13,421 nucleotides of DNA, taken from Prevotella sp. Its GTDB lineage: Bacteria; Bacteroidota; Bacteroidia; Bacteroidales; Bacteroidaceae. The stretch covers positions 1 through 13,421 of the forward strand of contig JAEENF010000249.1 of the NCBI GenBank assembly GCA_016283605.1, read 5' to 3'. The notes under the pieces are model-generated. The model ran no database searches. It was not told the DNA's origin and was given only the letters and a program-made list of their open reading frames with translations. The number at the start of each line of letters is the position of its first letter. Position 1 is the stretch's first letter. Both the position numbers and the translations under genes were made by a program. Shown here piece by piece: positions 6,559 to 13,421 of this stretch.

Positions 6559-9500
6559 ATGAAGAAGTATCTCTACTCATTGATTGTATTGATGGTATAT
6601 AGCACCATCATATACGCCCAACCTCGCAGTGAACGCGAAGCGATAGACATCGCCCAAGCGTTCTTCGGACAGGATGCTGCATTCGCCAGAGGTTCTCAAC
6701 AGATGAAGAAGTCCTCTCTCTCCATCGTGCCGCAAGAGGCTATCCAGGAGCGAATCAAGAAGGAACTGAAGGCGCCCAAGGAAGGTTTTTCCAAGAAAGC
6801 CGGATTCTATATTGTCAATGACGAAGCGAACCATCGCTTTGCCATCGTATCAGCCGACAATAATCAGCGTGACATCCTGGGCTACTCCAGCAACACAGAG
6901 TTTGATGCCGAACATATTCCCTGCGGCCTGCTGACATTGTTGGAGCAGTTCAATCGGGAATATGAGTATATCCAGAACGGTGGAAAATATCAGACGAGCT
7001 CTGCCAGAACCAGAGCCACAAAGGCTGTAGCCCCACTCATTAAGACGAATTGGGATCAGGGCAACAACGACATCACCAATGTAGGTGAATATGTGTTTAA
7101 CAAGTATTGTCCCAAAGACCCGAATACTGGGGAACTCTGTATCACTGGCTGTGTGGCCACGGCCCTGGCTCAGGTTCTGAACTATTACCAGATGCCCAAA
7201 AGCCTTCCCGACAGCGTCATCTCCTATAAAACCAAGAAACTGGGGATTTCCCTGAATAAAAAGTTATCGGACATCCCGTTAGACTGGGGCAATATGAGTA
7301 ACTGGTATAGGGATAAGCGGTACGGTTACCCGGCTACAACAGCGGCACAGCGCAATGCTGTAGGAAATCTGATGTATGCATGCGGGCTCTCTGTACGCAT
7401 GGATTATGGCAGTGGCAGTTCCAGTGCCTCTTGTTACAATACCCCTTATGCGTTAATAAAGTTCTTCCGTTATAATCCCAATATCTCATACCTTAGAAGA
7501 GATTACTATTCTGATGAGGAGTGGACGGACATGATCCAAACCGAGCTGAGTGCGGGAAGGCCCATTATCTATGATGGAAGAAAAGGAGATTCGGGCCATT
7601 CATTCTTGTTGGTCGGCTGCGACGATTCTGACCGTTATTGCTTCAACTGGGGTTGGGGTGGCTTGCATAATGACGAGTATTTCTCCTTGTCATCTATTAC
7701 ACCTGAAGGTCACGACTATTCAAACGAACAGAGTATGGTCATCGGCATATCGAGCAATACTATCGGCACTAAGCAGGATGTATGGTATGCTGATCAGTTT
7801 GTCATGAACAAGACTACCATTGCCATCGGTGAAAGTGCTAAGGCGACCCTCACCAAACCGACCTGTTTTGATTCCGATGCCAACAGCTATAACAGCAAGT
7901 GGTATGGAGAGTTTGGTGTTGGAGTCTATGATACCAATTTCAAGAAGATTGCCGAATATAAGATGTACGAGCCGCCTACAGGTATCAAGATTTATAGTTA
8001 TTATGGCTCCATGGACCTAACCCTCACTTTCGGTGCCAGTATCTTCAAGGAGGGAGGCAAGTACATCATCGCGCCCTATGCTAAGGGAATCAATTCTTCG
8101 ACTTCAACCCGCATGCGTACGTTCGGTGCCGCTTCCGACTACTATGTAGCCACAGTGAAAGACGGCACCATCACGCTTGAGCTGATGGGATCCGCTGGCG
8201 GTGGCGGTGGCGGCGGCGGAGAGGTCTCTCCGACGAAGCCCATAATGACCTTGGTTGCCACAACTTACGAACCTACAAACCTTAAAAAGGTGACGAAATA
8301 CGACGTCCTACAGTTTGATGCCACTTTCAAGAATACGGGAGCGTCGAGAAAGATCCGTACCTGTCTGGGAATATGGAATGACAGCCGGATGATTGCCTAT
8401 GGTACAGAAGACACCAGGACATTCGCCACTGATGCAACCCACAAGATCCATTATGAGGTTCCTTTGACGTTTATCCCGGAAGGAAAATATAAAGTGGGTG
8501 TTATGTACTATGATGACTGGAGTGGTGAAAACTGGTGGAAATATTTTGGCAGCAAAGATGCCTACGACCTGACCATCAATGCTACCGATGGCATTCCTGT
8601 TAACAGCATCAGTCTGAACCGTACCAGCCTGACGCTGAATCCGAATGACACTTATCAGCTGAAAGCCACTATCTCACCCTACAACGCTAAAGATCAGGGT
8701 CTCACCTGGAAATCAAAAAACACGTCGGTAGTCACTGTCAATAGCTCGGGACAGATTACAGCTAAGGGTGTAGGAAGGGACACTGTCAGATGTACGGCCA
8801 ACGACGGCAGTGGCAGATCAGCGTTCTGTGTCGTTCAAGTGATTCCTTCGGGCGTTCCCGATATTGAGATTACATCTGTAACGACCAGCACCAAGGACCT
8901 GGATAAACTCACACCCCAAAACACGATGAGTTTCCGTGCGACCTTCAAGAACAAGGGAACAACGGCTGTGATCTCCACATCACCCGTCATCTATCTCCAG
9001 AACGATAACGGCAGTGTGACACAGCGACTGCGCGGAACAGAAGTCTTCCGAGAATTCCCTGCCAACTCAGACGTTACCATCGACTATGAGCTGCCCCTGA
9101 CCAAGTGTCCTGATGGCAAATTCAAGGCGACAGTGACCTATTATTGCAATTGGGGCGGTACATTCACCAATTACTATACGTCCAGTCGTCTCATCGACAT
9201 CACCGTTTCCTCGGGAGAGCACAAATTCGATATCATAGCCATCGACTGTGACAGTACCAATTTCATGAACCTGACACAGAACGATGTCATACGATTCACC
9301 GGTACTATACGCAATACGGGTCAGGAGGAGAGAAACAGGTCCATTCTCGGACTCATCTCAGAAGAGTCCGGCCTTATAGACTACATGAGTTTTGTTGACG
9401 AGCGTACATTCCCCTTAAACCAGGATGTCGACATCGAGTATGCCATCGCGCTGACCAGCGTTAAACCTGGACGATACAGGGCAGGTGTCATGTATAACAG

Positions 9501-9714
9501 GCCATGGGTGAACTATACGAACTGGAGCTGGACGGACGCTAAGTTCCTCCGCCACATTGAGGTCAAAGAAGCACCTACAGCTATTGATCCCATTTACACC
9601 AAGGTTGATGACGAAAGACAGAACACCTACTATGATCTGCAGGGTCGTCGCATTGACAAGCCGACCAAGCAAGGAGTCTATATCCACAACGGCAAGAAGG
9701 TCCTCATCAAGTAG
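6559..9714 (+). CDS. Secreted C10 (streptopain-like) cysteine peptidase with beta-sandwich repeats
   Basis: This 1051-residue protein is predicted to be an exported protease. A signal peptide (residues 1-20, ending STIIYA) precedes a Spi-like propeptide (about 25-150, including REAIDIAQAFFGQ). The C10 catalytic domain spans about 156-400: NWDQG (165-169), catalytic Cys198 in GCVATALAQVLNYY, catalytic His347 in GHSFLLVGCD and FNWGWGG (362-368). Behind it come a beta-rich module (about 406-533), eight glycines (547-554), a CARDB-like repeat (561-673), a Big_2-like domain (679-761), two further CARDB-like repeats (767-883 and 888-1002) and a C-terminal tail with YYDLQGRR and GVYIHNGKKVLIK. That tail is common in secreted Prevotella proteins and somewhat recalls sorting tails; its role is not certain. 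Substrate is unknown. Streptopain and interpain cleave host proteins. The ATG at 6559 gives the clean signal peptide. Monocistronic by context. Confidence 0.9.
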   Translation: MKKYLYSLIVLMVYSTIIYAQPRSEREAIDIAQAFFGQDAAFARGSQQMKKSSLSIVPQEAIQERIKKELKAPKEGFSKKAGFYIVNDEANHRFAIVSADNNQRDILGYSSNTEFDAEHIPCGLLTLLEQFNREYEYIQNGGKYQTSSARTRATKAVAPLIKTNWDQGNNDITNVGEYVFNKYCPKDPNTGELCITGCVATALAQVLNYYQMPKSLPDSVISYKTKKLGISLNKKLSDIPLDWGNMSNWYRDKRYGYPATTAAQRNAVGNLMYACGLSVRMDYGSGSSSASCYNTPYALIKFFRYNPNISYLRRDYYSDEEWTDMIQTELSAGRPIIYDGRKGDSGHSFLLVGCDDSDRYCFNWGWGGLHNDEYFSLSSITPEGHDYSNEQSMVIGISSNTIGTKQDVWYADQFVMNKTTIAIGESAKATLTKPTCFDSDANSYNSKWYGEFGVGVYDTNFKKIAEYKMYEPPTGIKIYSYYGSMDLTLTFGASIFKEGGKYIIAPYAKGINSSTSTRMRTFGAASDYYVATVKDGTITLELMGSAGGGGGGGGEVSPTKPIMTLVATTYEPTNLKKVTKYDVLQFDATFKNTGASRKIRTCLGIWNDSRMIAYGTEDTRTFATDATHKIHYEVPLTFIPEGKYKVGVMYYDDWSGENWWKYFGSKDAYDLTINATDGIPVNSISLNRTSLTLNPNDTYQLKATISPYNAKDQGLTWKSKNTSVVTVNSSGQITAKGVGRDTVRCTANDGSGRSAFCVVQVIPSGVPDIEITSVTTSTKDLDKLTPQNTMSFRATFKNKGTTAVISTSPVIYLQNDNGSVTQRLRGTEVFREFPANSDVTIDYELPLTKCPDGKFKATVTYYCNWGGTFTNYYTSSRLIDITVSSGEHKFDIIAIDCDSTNFMNLTQNDVIRFTGTIRNTGQEERNRSILGLISEESGLIDYMSFVDERTFPLNQDVDIEYAIALTSVKPGRYRAGVMYNRPWVNYTNWSWTDAKFLRHIEVKEAPTAIDPIYTKVDDERQNTYYDLQGRRIDKPTKQGVYIHNGKKVLIK
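8197..8220 (+). repeat. Glycine-codon triplet run in the C10 peptidase gene
   Basis: Eight consecutive GGN codons (GGC, GGT and one GGA) encode Gly547-554 between the first beta-rich module and the first CARDB-like repeat. It probably forms a flexible linker. The mixed third bases make it an imperfect microsatellite; a change of whole units would keep the reading frame. Confidence 0.85.
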
Positions 9715-11125
9715 ATCTACTGAGTCTGACCATCAATATGTATACAGCGGCGATGATGACATACATCATCGCCACTTGTATGATGGAGGGGTGCAGACCT
9801 TCGATGCTGGCACCAGGAATGATGGACAATCTTGTGAGAACGGCATTCAGCAAACTCACCAACTCTACTAACAGGAAAGCCAGTGAAGGTATCACAAGCA
9901 CAACAAGTGAAAGATAGAGAATCAGCGTGGCCGCAGGAATGACGATAAAGTTTGTCAGAAGGGATATAGTGGAGAAACGTCCGAAATAATAGGCGATGAG
10001 CGGAGCGACACCCAGCTGTGCCGCAAAGGAAACGGAGAGCATCGACCAAATCCATTTCAACAAACGGTGATCCATGAGATACTGTTGTGAGAAAACCATC
10101 TCGAATAGCGGTAGAAAAATCAGGATGGCGAAAACAGACAGGAACGACATCTGGAAGCCTACATCGAACAACGATTGAGGGTTTATTATCAACAAGACTA
10201 TTGCTGTAAAGGCTAACGTATTAACAGTCATCTTATCACGGTGTCCCAGCGACAACAGCGCATACAGACTCAGCATAAAGGCAGAACGGACCACACTTAC
10301 CGGCATGCCAACAAGAAAAACAAAAGCCCATATGCACATGACTATCGTCAACTGAGAAAAAGCCTGCCAGTGTCGTCCTCTTATCAACAACGACAATAAG
10401 AAATAGATGATACCCAGATGAAGGCCGCTCAAGGCCAATACATGAGAAGCTCCCGTCACATTATAGATCTCACGCAGGTCTTTCGTTAAAGCCGACTTAT
10501 CGCCCAAGGCCATAGCTGCCACAATAGCATATTGCTCATCGGACAGTCCTCGCGAAGACAGACGCTTTAACAGACGACTACGCTGTTTCAAAAAGAAAAG
10601 TTTTGTCCGTTCCAGACGGGAAAGTCCTTTTAAGGATAAGTTTACCTTTTTCCACTTCCAACTTGACACGAACGTTCTGTCCAGGATTCTCTGCTCAGAT
10701 TGTATTCTGGACTGGATTCGCAGGCCATCACCAACGCTCAAGGCTCTGCTCCTGTCATCCTTATACAGATAGGCTTTCAGTTTCCGGTGGTTGGCTGGCA
10801 ACAAGATGTCAACTGCCATCGTCTTCGGTTTCTCTACAGGGTCAGTGAGCACCACAGCCTCATAGCACACCTCGCCCTCGGGCCACGACACCTGCTGATT
10901 CTTCTGCCGTTGTATCAAGACCACACCCAACACCAAGAAGCACAAGGTGATAGTTACTGACTGCAACAACGGGGATTTCCACAATAGCAGAGCCAGGACT
11001 ACCAGAGCCATAAAAGTCACACATAACGGCAGAGGCATCGCAACATACTCGCCCACCAAGATACCTGTCATCAGACTGACGACAATTCGCAATAACGGAA
11101 CCGATTCAAACGTATTGTTCTTCAT
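9707..11125 (-). CDS. ComEC/Rec2-family membrane protein without the nuclease domain
   Basis: This 472-residue polytopic inner-membrane protein is a ComEC/Rec2 homologue, the channel through which single-stranded DNA enters the cytoplasm in natural transformation. The N-terminal half has helices at about 10-30, 33-50 and 55-72, then a soluble DUF4131/OB-like segment (about 80-165). The Competence domain runs from about 200 to 470 and has the hallmark TGASHVLALSGLHLGIIYFL (224-243) followed by many helices. The metallo-beta-lactamase-like domain found at the C terminus of longer ComEC proteins is absent: the frame ends in helix plus RLSRST. No remnant is seen downstream, which is peptidase coding sequence. 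A TATCTTTG promoter element lies 20 bases before the ATG. It overlaps the convergent peptidase gene by 8 bases. Whether it supports transformation here is unknown. Confidence 0.88.
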   Translation of the reverse strand: MKNNTFESVPLLRIVVSLMTGILVGEYVAMPLPLCVTFMALVVLALLLWKSPLLQSVTITLCFLVLGVVLIQRQKNQQVSWPEGEVCYEAVVLTDPVEKPKTMAVDILLPANHRKLKAYLYKDDRSRALSVGDGLRIQSRIQSEQRILDRTFVSSWKWKKVNLSLKGLSRLERTKLFFLKQRSRLLKRLSSRGLSDEQYAIVAAMALGDKSALTKDLREIYNVTGASHVLALSGLHLGIIYFLLSLLIRGRHWQAFSQLTIVMCIWAFVFLVGMPVSVVRSAFMLSLYALLSLGHRDKMTVNTLAFTAIVLLIINPQSLFDVGFQMSFLSVFAILIFLPLFEMVFSQQYLMDHRLLKWIWSMLSVSFAAQLGVAPLIAYYFGRFSTISLLTNFIVIPAATLILYLSLVVLVIPSLAFLLVELVSLLNAVLTRLSIIPGASIEGLHPSIIQVAMMYVIIAAVYILMVRLSRST

Positions 11126-11145
11126 ATTATTTCGATTTAACGGGA

Positions 11146-11153
11146 CAAAGATA
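11146..11153 (-). promoter_or_regulatory. -7 promoter element of the comEC-like gene
   Basis: On the minus strand TATCTTTG matches TAnnTTTG, 20 bases before the ATG (11125-11123). No -33 TTG is evident upstream, where the minus strand is T-rich. It is divergent from the terC promoter, with the heptamer repeat between them. Confidence 0.6.
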
Positions 11154-11171
11154 ATAAAAAAAGGTAAAAGA

Positions 11172-11190
11172 GAAAAGTGAAAAGTGAAAA
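11172..11190 (+). repeat. Short heptamer repeat between comEC and terC promoters
   Basis: Two identical units GAAAAGT (11172-11178, 11179-11185) are followed by a near copy, GAAAAAG. The array lies between the divergent -7 elements of comEC and terC. It has the same 7-base period, and each unit begins GAA, as in the array at the end of tsaB. It is short and purine-rich, so chance is possible. Confidence 0.45.
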
Positions 11191-11192
11191 AG

Positions 11193-11225
11193 TTGCTGCC
11201 ACTTAGCTTTTTTTTTGTAATTTTG
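11193..11225 (+). promoter_or_regulatory. Promoter of terC
   Basis: TAATTTTG (11218-11225) is a full -7 match. TTG at 11193-11195, 22 bases upstream of it, may serve as the -33 element at slightly long spacing. Transcription would start near 11232, giving a 5' UTR of about 18 bases. An in-frame ATG at 11184 lies upstream of the promoter and is therefore not used. Confidence 0.7.
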
Positions 11226-11249
11226 CAGCCAAAAGACAGAAAAAAGGAA

Positions 11250-12212
11250 ATGGGAATCGTAAATATACCTCTTTGGGCGTGGATTTTGTTTTATGTGCTG
11301 GTGTTTATCATGCTGCTTATCGACTTGAAGTCGTTTGGCAAGAAAGGCCAGCACGAGGTCAGTATCTCAGAAGCCCTGAAGATGACAGCCGTCTGGATAG
11401 GAGTGTCGCTGGTATTCTGTGCCGGCATCTACTATTTCTATCCGGGAGATTCTCACGAAAAGGCGATGGAGTTCTTAGCAGGCTACCTCATCGAGAAGTC
11501 GCTGTCGATGGATAACCTCTTCGTGTTTCTGATGCTCTTCTCGTTCTTCGGCATCCAACGGAAATATCAGCATGAAGTACTTTTCTGGGGTATCTTCGGA
11601 GCCTTGGTGCTACGCAGTATCTTTATCTTCGCGGGTACGGCCATCATCCAGCAGTTTGAATGGATACTCGGTCTCTTCGGCGTATTCCTCATCTATACAG
11701 GCATTAAGATGTTCAGCCATAAGGACGAAAGCGTCGACCCCTCGAAGAACATCTTTGTCAAGCTATTCAAGAAGTTCTTCCCCGTGACGGATCAGATGCA
11801 CGAGGACAAGTTCTTTATCATCGAGAACGGGAAACGACTGGCAACTCCGCTCTTTATCGCCCTCCTGGTGATTGAGACGACAGATGTGGCCTTTGCCGTA
11901 GACAGCATCCCCGCAGTCTTCTCCGTGAGTCGCGACCCATTTATCGTACTCACGTCGAACATCTTCGCCATCTTGGGTTTGCGCGCCCTCTATTTCGCCC
12001 TCGCAGCCATCGCGAAATATTTCCAATACCTGAAATATGGTCTGGGTATCATCCTCAGCTTTGTAGGCGTGAAGATGTTGCTCGAAGTGGCACCAAAGCC
12101 ATTTCATTGTGAGGTAGAAACCCCGATCTCACTTCTGATTATTTTTGGCGTTCTGGTGTTGTCGATGCTTGCATCATACGTCGCCACTTCATATAGCCGA
12201 AGACGGCAATAA
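11250..12212 (+). CDS. TerC/Alx family integral membrane protein
   Basis: This 320-residue polytopic inner-membrane protein belongs to the TerC/Alx family. Members are linked to tellurite resistance operons and, in E. coli Alx and Bacillus homologues, to manganese export and metalation of exported enzymes. The hallmarks are YLIEKSLSMDNLFVFLMLFS (residues 79-98, acidic Glu82 and Asp88) and LVIETTDVAFAVDSIPAVF (206-224, acidic Asp212 and Asp218), an internal two-fold motif thought to bind metal. About nine membrane helices can be drawn, with a charged cytoplasmic or periplasmic loop at about 155-198. The start at 11250 sits behind AAAAAGGAA and downstream of the promoter; the usual family N terminus begins here. 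Its 3' end overlaps the opposing pnuC by 74 bases. The short 5' UTR has no room for the yybP-ykoY manganese riboswitch found before alx. The substrate is inferred only. Confidence 0.92.
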   Translation: MGIVNIPLWAWILFYVLVFIMLLIDLKSFGKKGQHEVSISEALKMTAVWIGVSLVFCAGIYYFYPGDSHEKAMEFLAGYLIEKSLSMDNLFVFLMLFSFFGIQRKYQHEVLFWGIFGALVLRSIFIFAGTAIIQQFEWILGLFGVFLIYTGIKMFSHKDESVDPSKNIFVKLFKKFFPVTDQMHEDKFFIIENGKRLATPLFIALLVIETTDVAFAVDSIPAVFSVSRDPFIVLTSNIFAILGLRALYFALAAIAKYFQYLKYGLGIILSFVGVKMLLEVAPKPFHCEVETPISLLIIFGVLVLSMLASYVATSYSRRRQ

Positions 12213-12738
12213 CGACATAAAGGGCATAGAGCGACGCTTTGAAGGGAATATCTTTATAGAAATAAAGTCCGCACGTCACCACATCCACCGCAATCCAGAT
12301 AAACCACTGTTCCAGATACTTATGTGCCAAAGCCCAGATACCGACGATGCTGAGGGCAGTAGTAAAACTATCGGCTAATGGTACGTTTGAATTGGTAAAC
12401 GTCACCAGCAGCCAATAGATCATCCCCCAAATCGCAGCAATAATCGCCAGCCAAGGTAGCACCAGTCGCTTGGGGAAATGCCGGATGGGCAGAGCCTCTT
12501 TCGTGGGTGTGCCATGAATCCACTTCCACCAGCCATACACCGTCATTGCCAGATAGTAGAACTCCATGCCACAGTCGGCATAGAGTCCTTTCTGGTAATA
12601 GAGTACGATGCCAAGAGCTTGCATCGCAAAGCCCACGGCCCACATCCAGACGCTGGCCTTATACTCCAACAGGATATACGCCAGTCCCAAGACCGTCGTG
12701 ACGATATCAAGCCAATGTGCTGTTAAGAAATCCGCCAT
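12139..12738 (-). CDS. PnuC-family vitamin transporter, probably thiamine (PnuT-like)
   Basis: This 199-residue inner-membrane protein is a PnuC-family facilitator; members import nicotinamide riboside (PnuC), thiamine (PnuT) or riboflavin (PnuX), trapped afterwards by phosphorylation. About seven helices are visible. Typical family stretches are GLAYILLEYKASVWMWAVG (residues 18-36), YLAMTVYGWWKW (62-73), and, near the C terminus, EQWFIWIAVDVVTCGLYFYK followed by a last helix ending GYMKWRR. The last 12 residues after that helix look like an extra tail that lies inside terC on the other strand. The start is one base after the stop of the TonB-dependent receptor, so the two are translationally coupled. 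In Bacteroidetes a TonB receptor with PnuC is the usual thiamine uptake pair, often with thiamine pyrophosphokinase, which is absent downstream here. Substrate is inferred from context. Confidence 0.88.
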   Translation of the reverse strand: MADFLTAHWLDIVTTVLGLAYILLEYKASVWMWAVGFAMQALGIVLYYQKGLYADCGMEFYYLAMTVYGWWKWIHGTPTKEALPIRHFPKRLVLPWLAIIAAIWGMIYWLLVTFTNSNVPLADSFTTALSIVGIWALAHKYLEQWFIWIAVDVVTCGLYFYKDIPFKASLYALYVVIAVFGYMKWRRMMQASTTPERQK

Positions 12739-12739
12739 A

Positions 12740-13421
12740 TCAGAATCTTAATGTCACGTTACCGGCCATCGTGAAGCCCGCCATCGGAATGAAGCCAATC
12801 TGATAATAACGGTTGTTGTTCGAATGCCCATAGCTCTCGCAGACAGCAGAATACGCCCATCCGCTGGCAGCATAATGCCGGTTAAAGATATTATTGAAGT
12901 TCAGTCCGAAGATACACTCCTTAAAGACTTTCCTTGGCTTCAGCGTATAACTCAGCGAGGCATTGGCCACAGCGTATTCAGGCAACGAGCGGTCCTCACA
13001 CTCGGTATTGTCGAGATACTGTCGCGACACATAGTTTCCATGCCAAACAGCCAGCCAACCTTTATAGTGGAAATTGAAGAATACGTTGGTGATGAGCGAG
13101 GGCGAGAAGGCCAGCGTCGAGTTGTCGTAGTGGAATTGGCGCAAGCCGTCTCCATTACCATCGCAGTGATAGGTTGCTGCATCGGGATTACCTTCCCAGT
13201 CATCCCAGTCCTCAATATATTCATCGAAGTCCTTAATCTTATTCGTACTCAGGGCAGCATTACCCTCGATAGTCAGCCACGAGGTCGCATTCACCCCAGC
13301 CTGCAGTTCCAGACCGGCACGATACGAGTCCTTGATATTCGTGGTCAGGTTCTCACCGATATCACTCAGCGCTCCCGTCTGCACAAACTGATTATCATAC
13401 TTCATATAATAGCCGTTCAAT
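12740..13421 (-). CDS. TonB-dependent outer-membrane receptor, C-terminal part (cut by window edge)
   Basis: The last 227 or so residues of a TonB-dependent receptor are present; the gene continues beyond the right edge, so plug domain, signal peptide and start are not seen. The fragment shows alternating beta-barrel strands with aromatic girdles: YYMKYDNQFVQTGALSDIG near its start, SYRAGLELQAGVNATSWLTI, an acidic loop rich in Asp and Trp, WLAVWHGNYVSRQYLDNT, LPEYAVANASLSYTL, and a terminal strand GFTMAGNVTLRF ending in Phe, as expected for BAM-dependent insertion. It sits upstream of pnuC with one base between stop and start. It would carry a vitamin across the outer membrane for PnuC to pass inward. 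Thiamine is the likely ligand by analogy with the Bacteroides receptor-pnuT operon. Any TPP riboswitch would lie outside the window. Confidence 0.9.
   Translation of the reverse strand, partial: LNGYYMKYDNQFVQTGALSDIGENLTTNIKDSYRAGLELQAGVNATSWLTIEGNAALSTNKIKDFDEYIEDWDDWEGNPDAATYHCDGNGDGLRQFHYDNSTLAFSPSLITNVFFNFHYKGWLAVWHGNYVSRQYLDNTECEDRSLPEYAVANASLSYTLKPRKVFKECIFGLNFNNIFNRHYAASGWAYSAVCESYGHSNNNRYYQIGFIPMAGFTMAGNVTLRF

Noticed and set aside
9707..11125. comEC as a frameshifted pseudogene
   Set aside because: The frame is intact from a promoter-linked ATG to a stop at the gene boundary, and no lactamase-like coding remnant exists downstream, where another real gene lies.
11226..11249. yybP-ykoY manganese riboswitch before terC
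   Set aside because: The predicted 5' UTR is only about 18 bases, far too short for the riboswitch fold.

Overview
The window looks like a chromosomal segment from a member of the Bacteroidales, most likely Prevotella or a close relative. The evidence is the TAnnTTTG -7 promoter motif in front of nearly every transcription unit, a Bacteroidetes-only DUF4290 gene, a MurA with Asp in place of the catalytic Cys, a C10 cysteine protease ending in a tail common in secreted Prevotella proteins, and a TonB-receptor/PnuC pair. No genus-level marker such as 16S rRNA lies inside the window, so the genus is an inference.

Layout. Positions 1-427 hold no protein gene. They carry what looks like the minus-strand promoter and leader of an rRNA operon whose 16S gene would lie beyond the left edge, followed by a spacer and then the promoter of a plus-strand housekeeping cluster. 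That cluster is tsaB (tRNA t6A synthesis), a DUF4290 gene, murA (peptidoglycan precursor) and rimM (30S assembly), all tightly packed or overlapping. A 227-base spacer made largely of degenerate 21-22-base tandem repeats leads to a second promoter and the pair dxr (MEP isoprenoid pathway) and rseP (site-2 protease). A strong intrinsic terminator closes that unit at 6463-6509.

A monocistronic gene follows for a large secreted C10 (streptopain-like) cysteine protease with tandem beta-sandwich repeats and a Big_2-like domain. It runs convergently into a minus-strand comEC-like gene and overlaps it by 8 bases. comEC and terC are divergent, with -7 elements about 70 bases apart and a short heptamer repeat between them. 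terC then converges on a minus-strand pair, a TonB-dependent receptor (cut by the right edge) followed by pnuC; the terC and pnuC 3' ends overlap by 74 bases. The receptor/PnuC pair is probably a vitamin uptake operon, with thiamine the best guess.

Most of the window is ordinary core genome, and I see no clear previously undescribed multi-gene system. The points most worth a second look are the 21-base (two helical turns, three heptamers) repeats before dxr, the 7-base repeats at two gene boundaries, the repeat architecture and tail of the C10 protease, the Cys-to-Asp MurA, and the long 3' overlap of terC with pnuC. Several genes have in-frame upstream start codons that would place the promoter inside the coding region; starts here were chosen downstream of the promoter.
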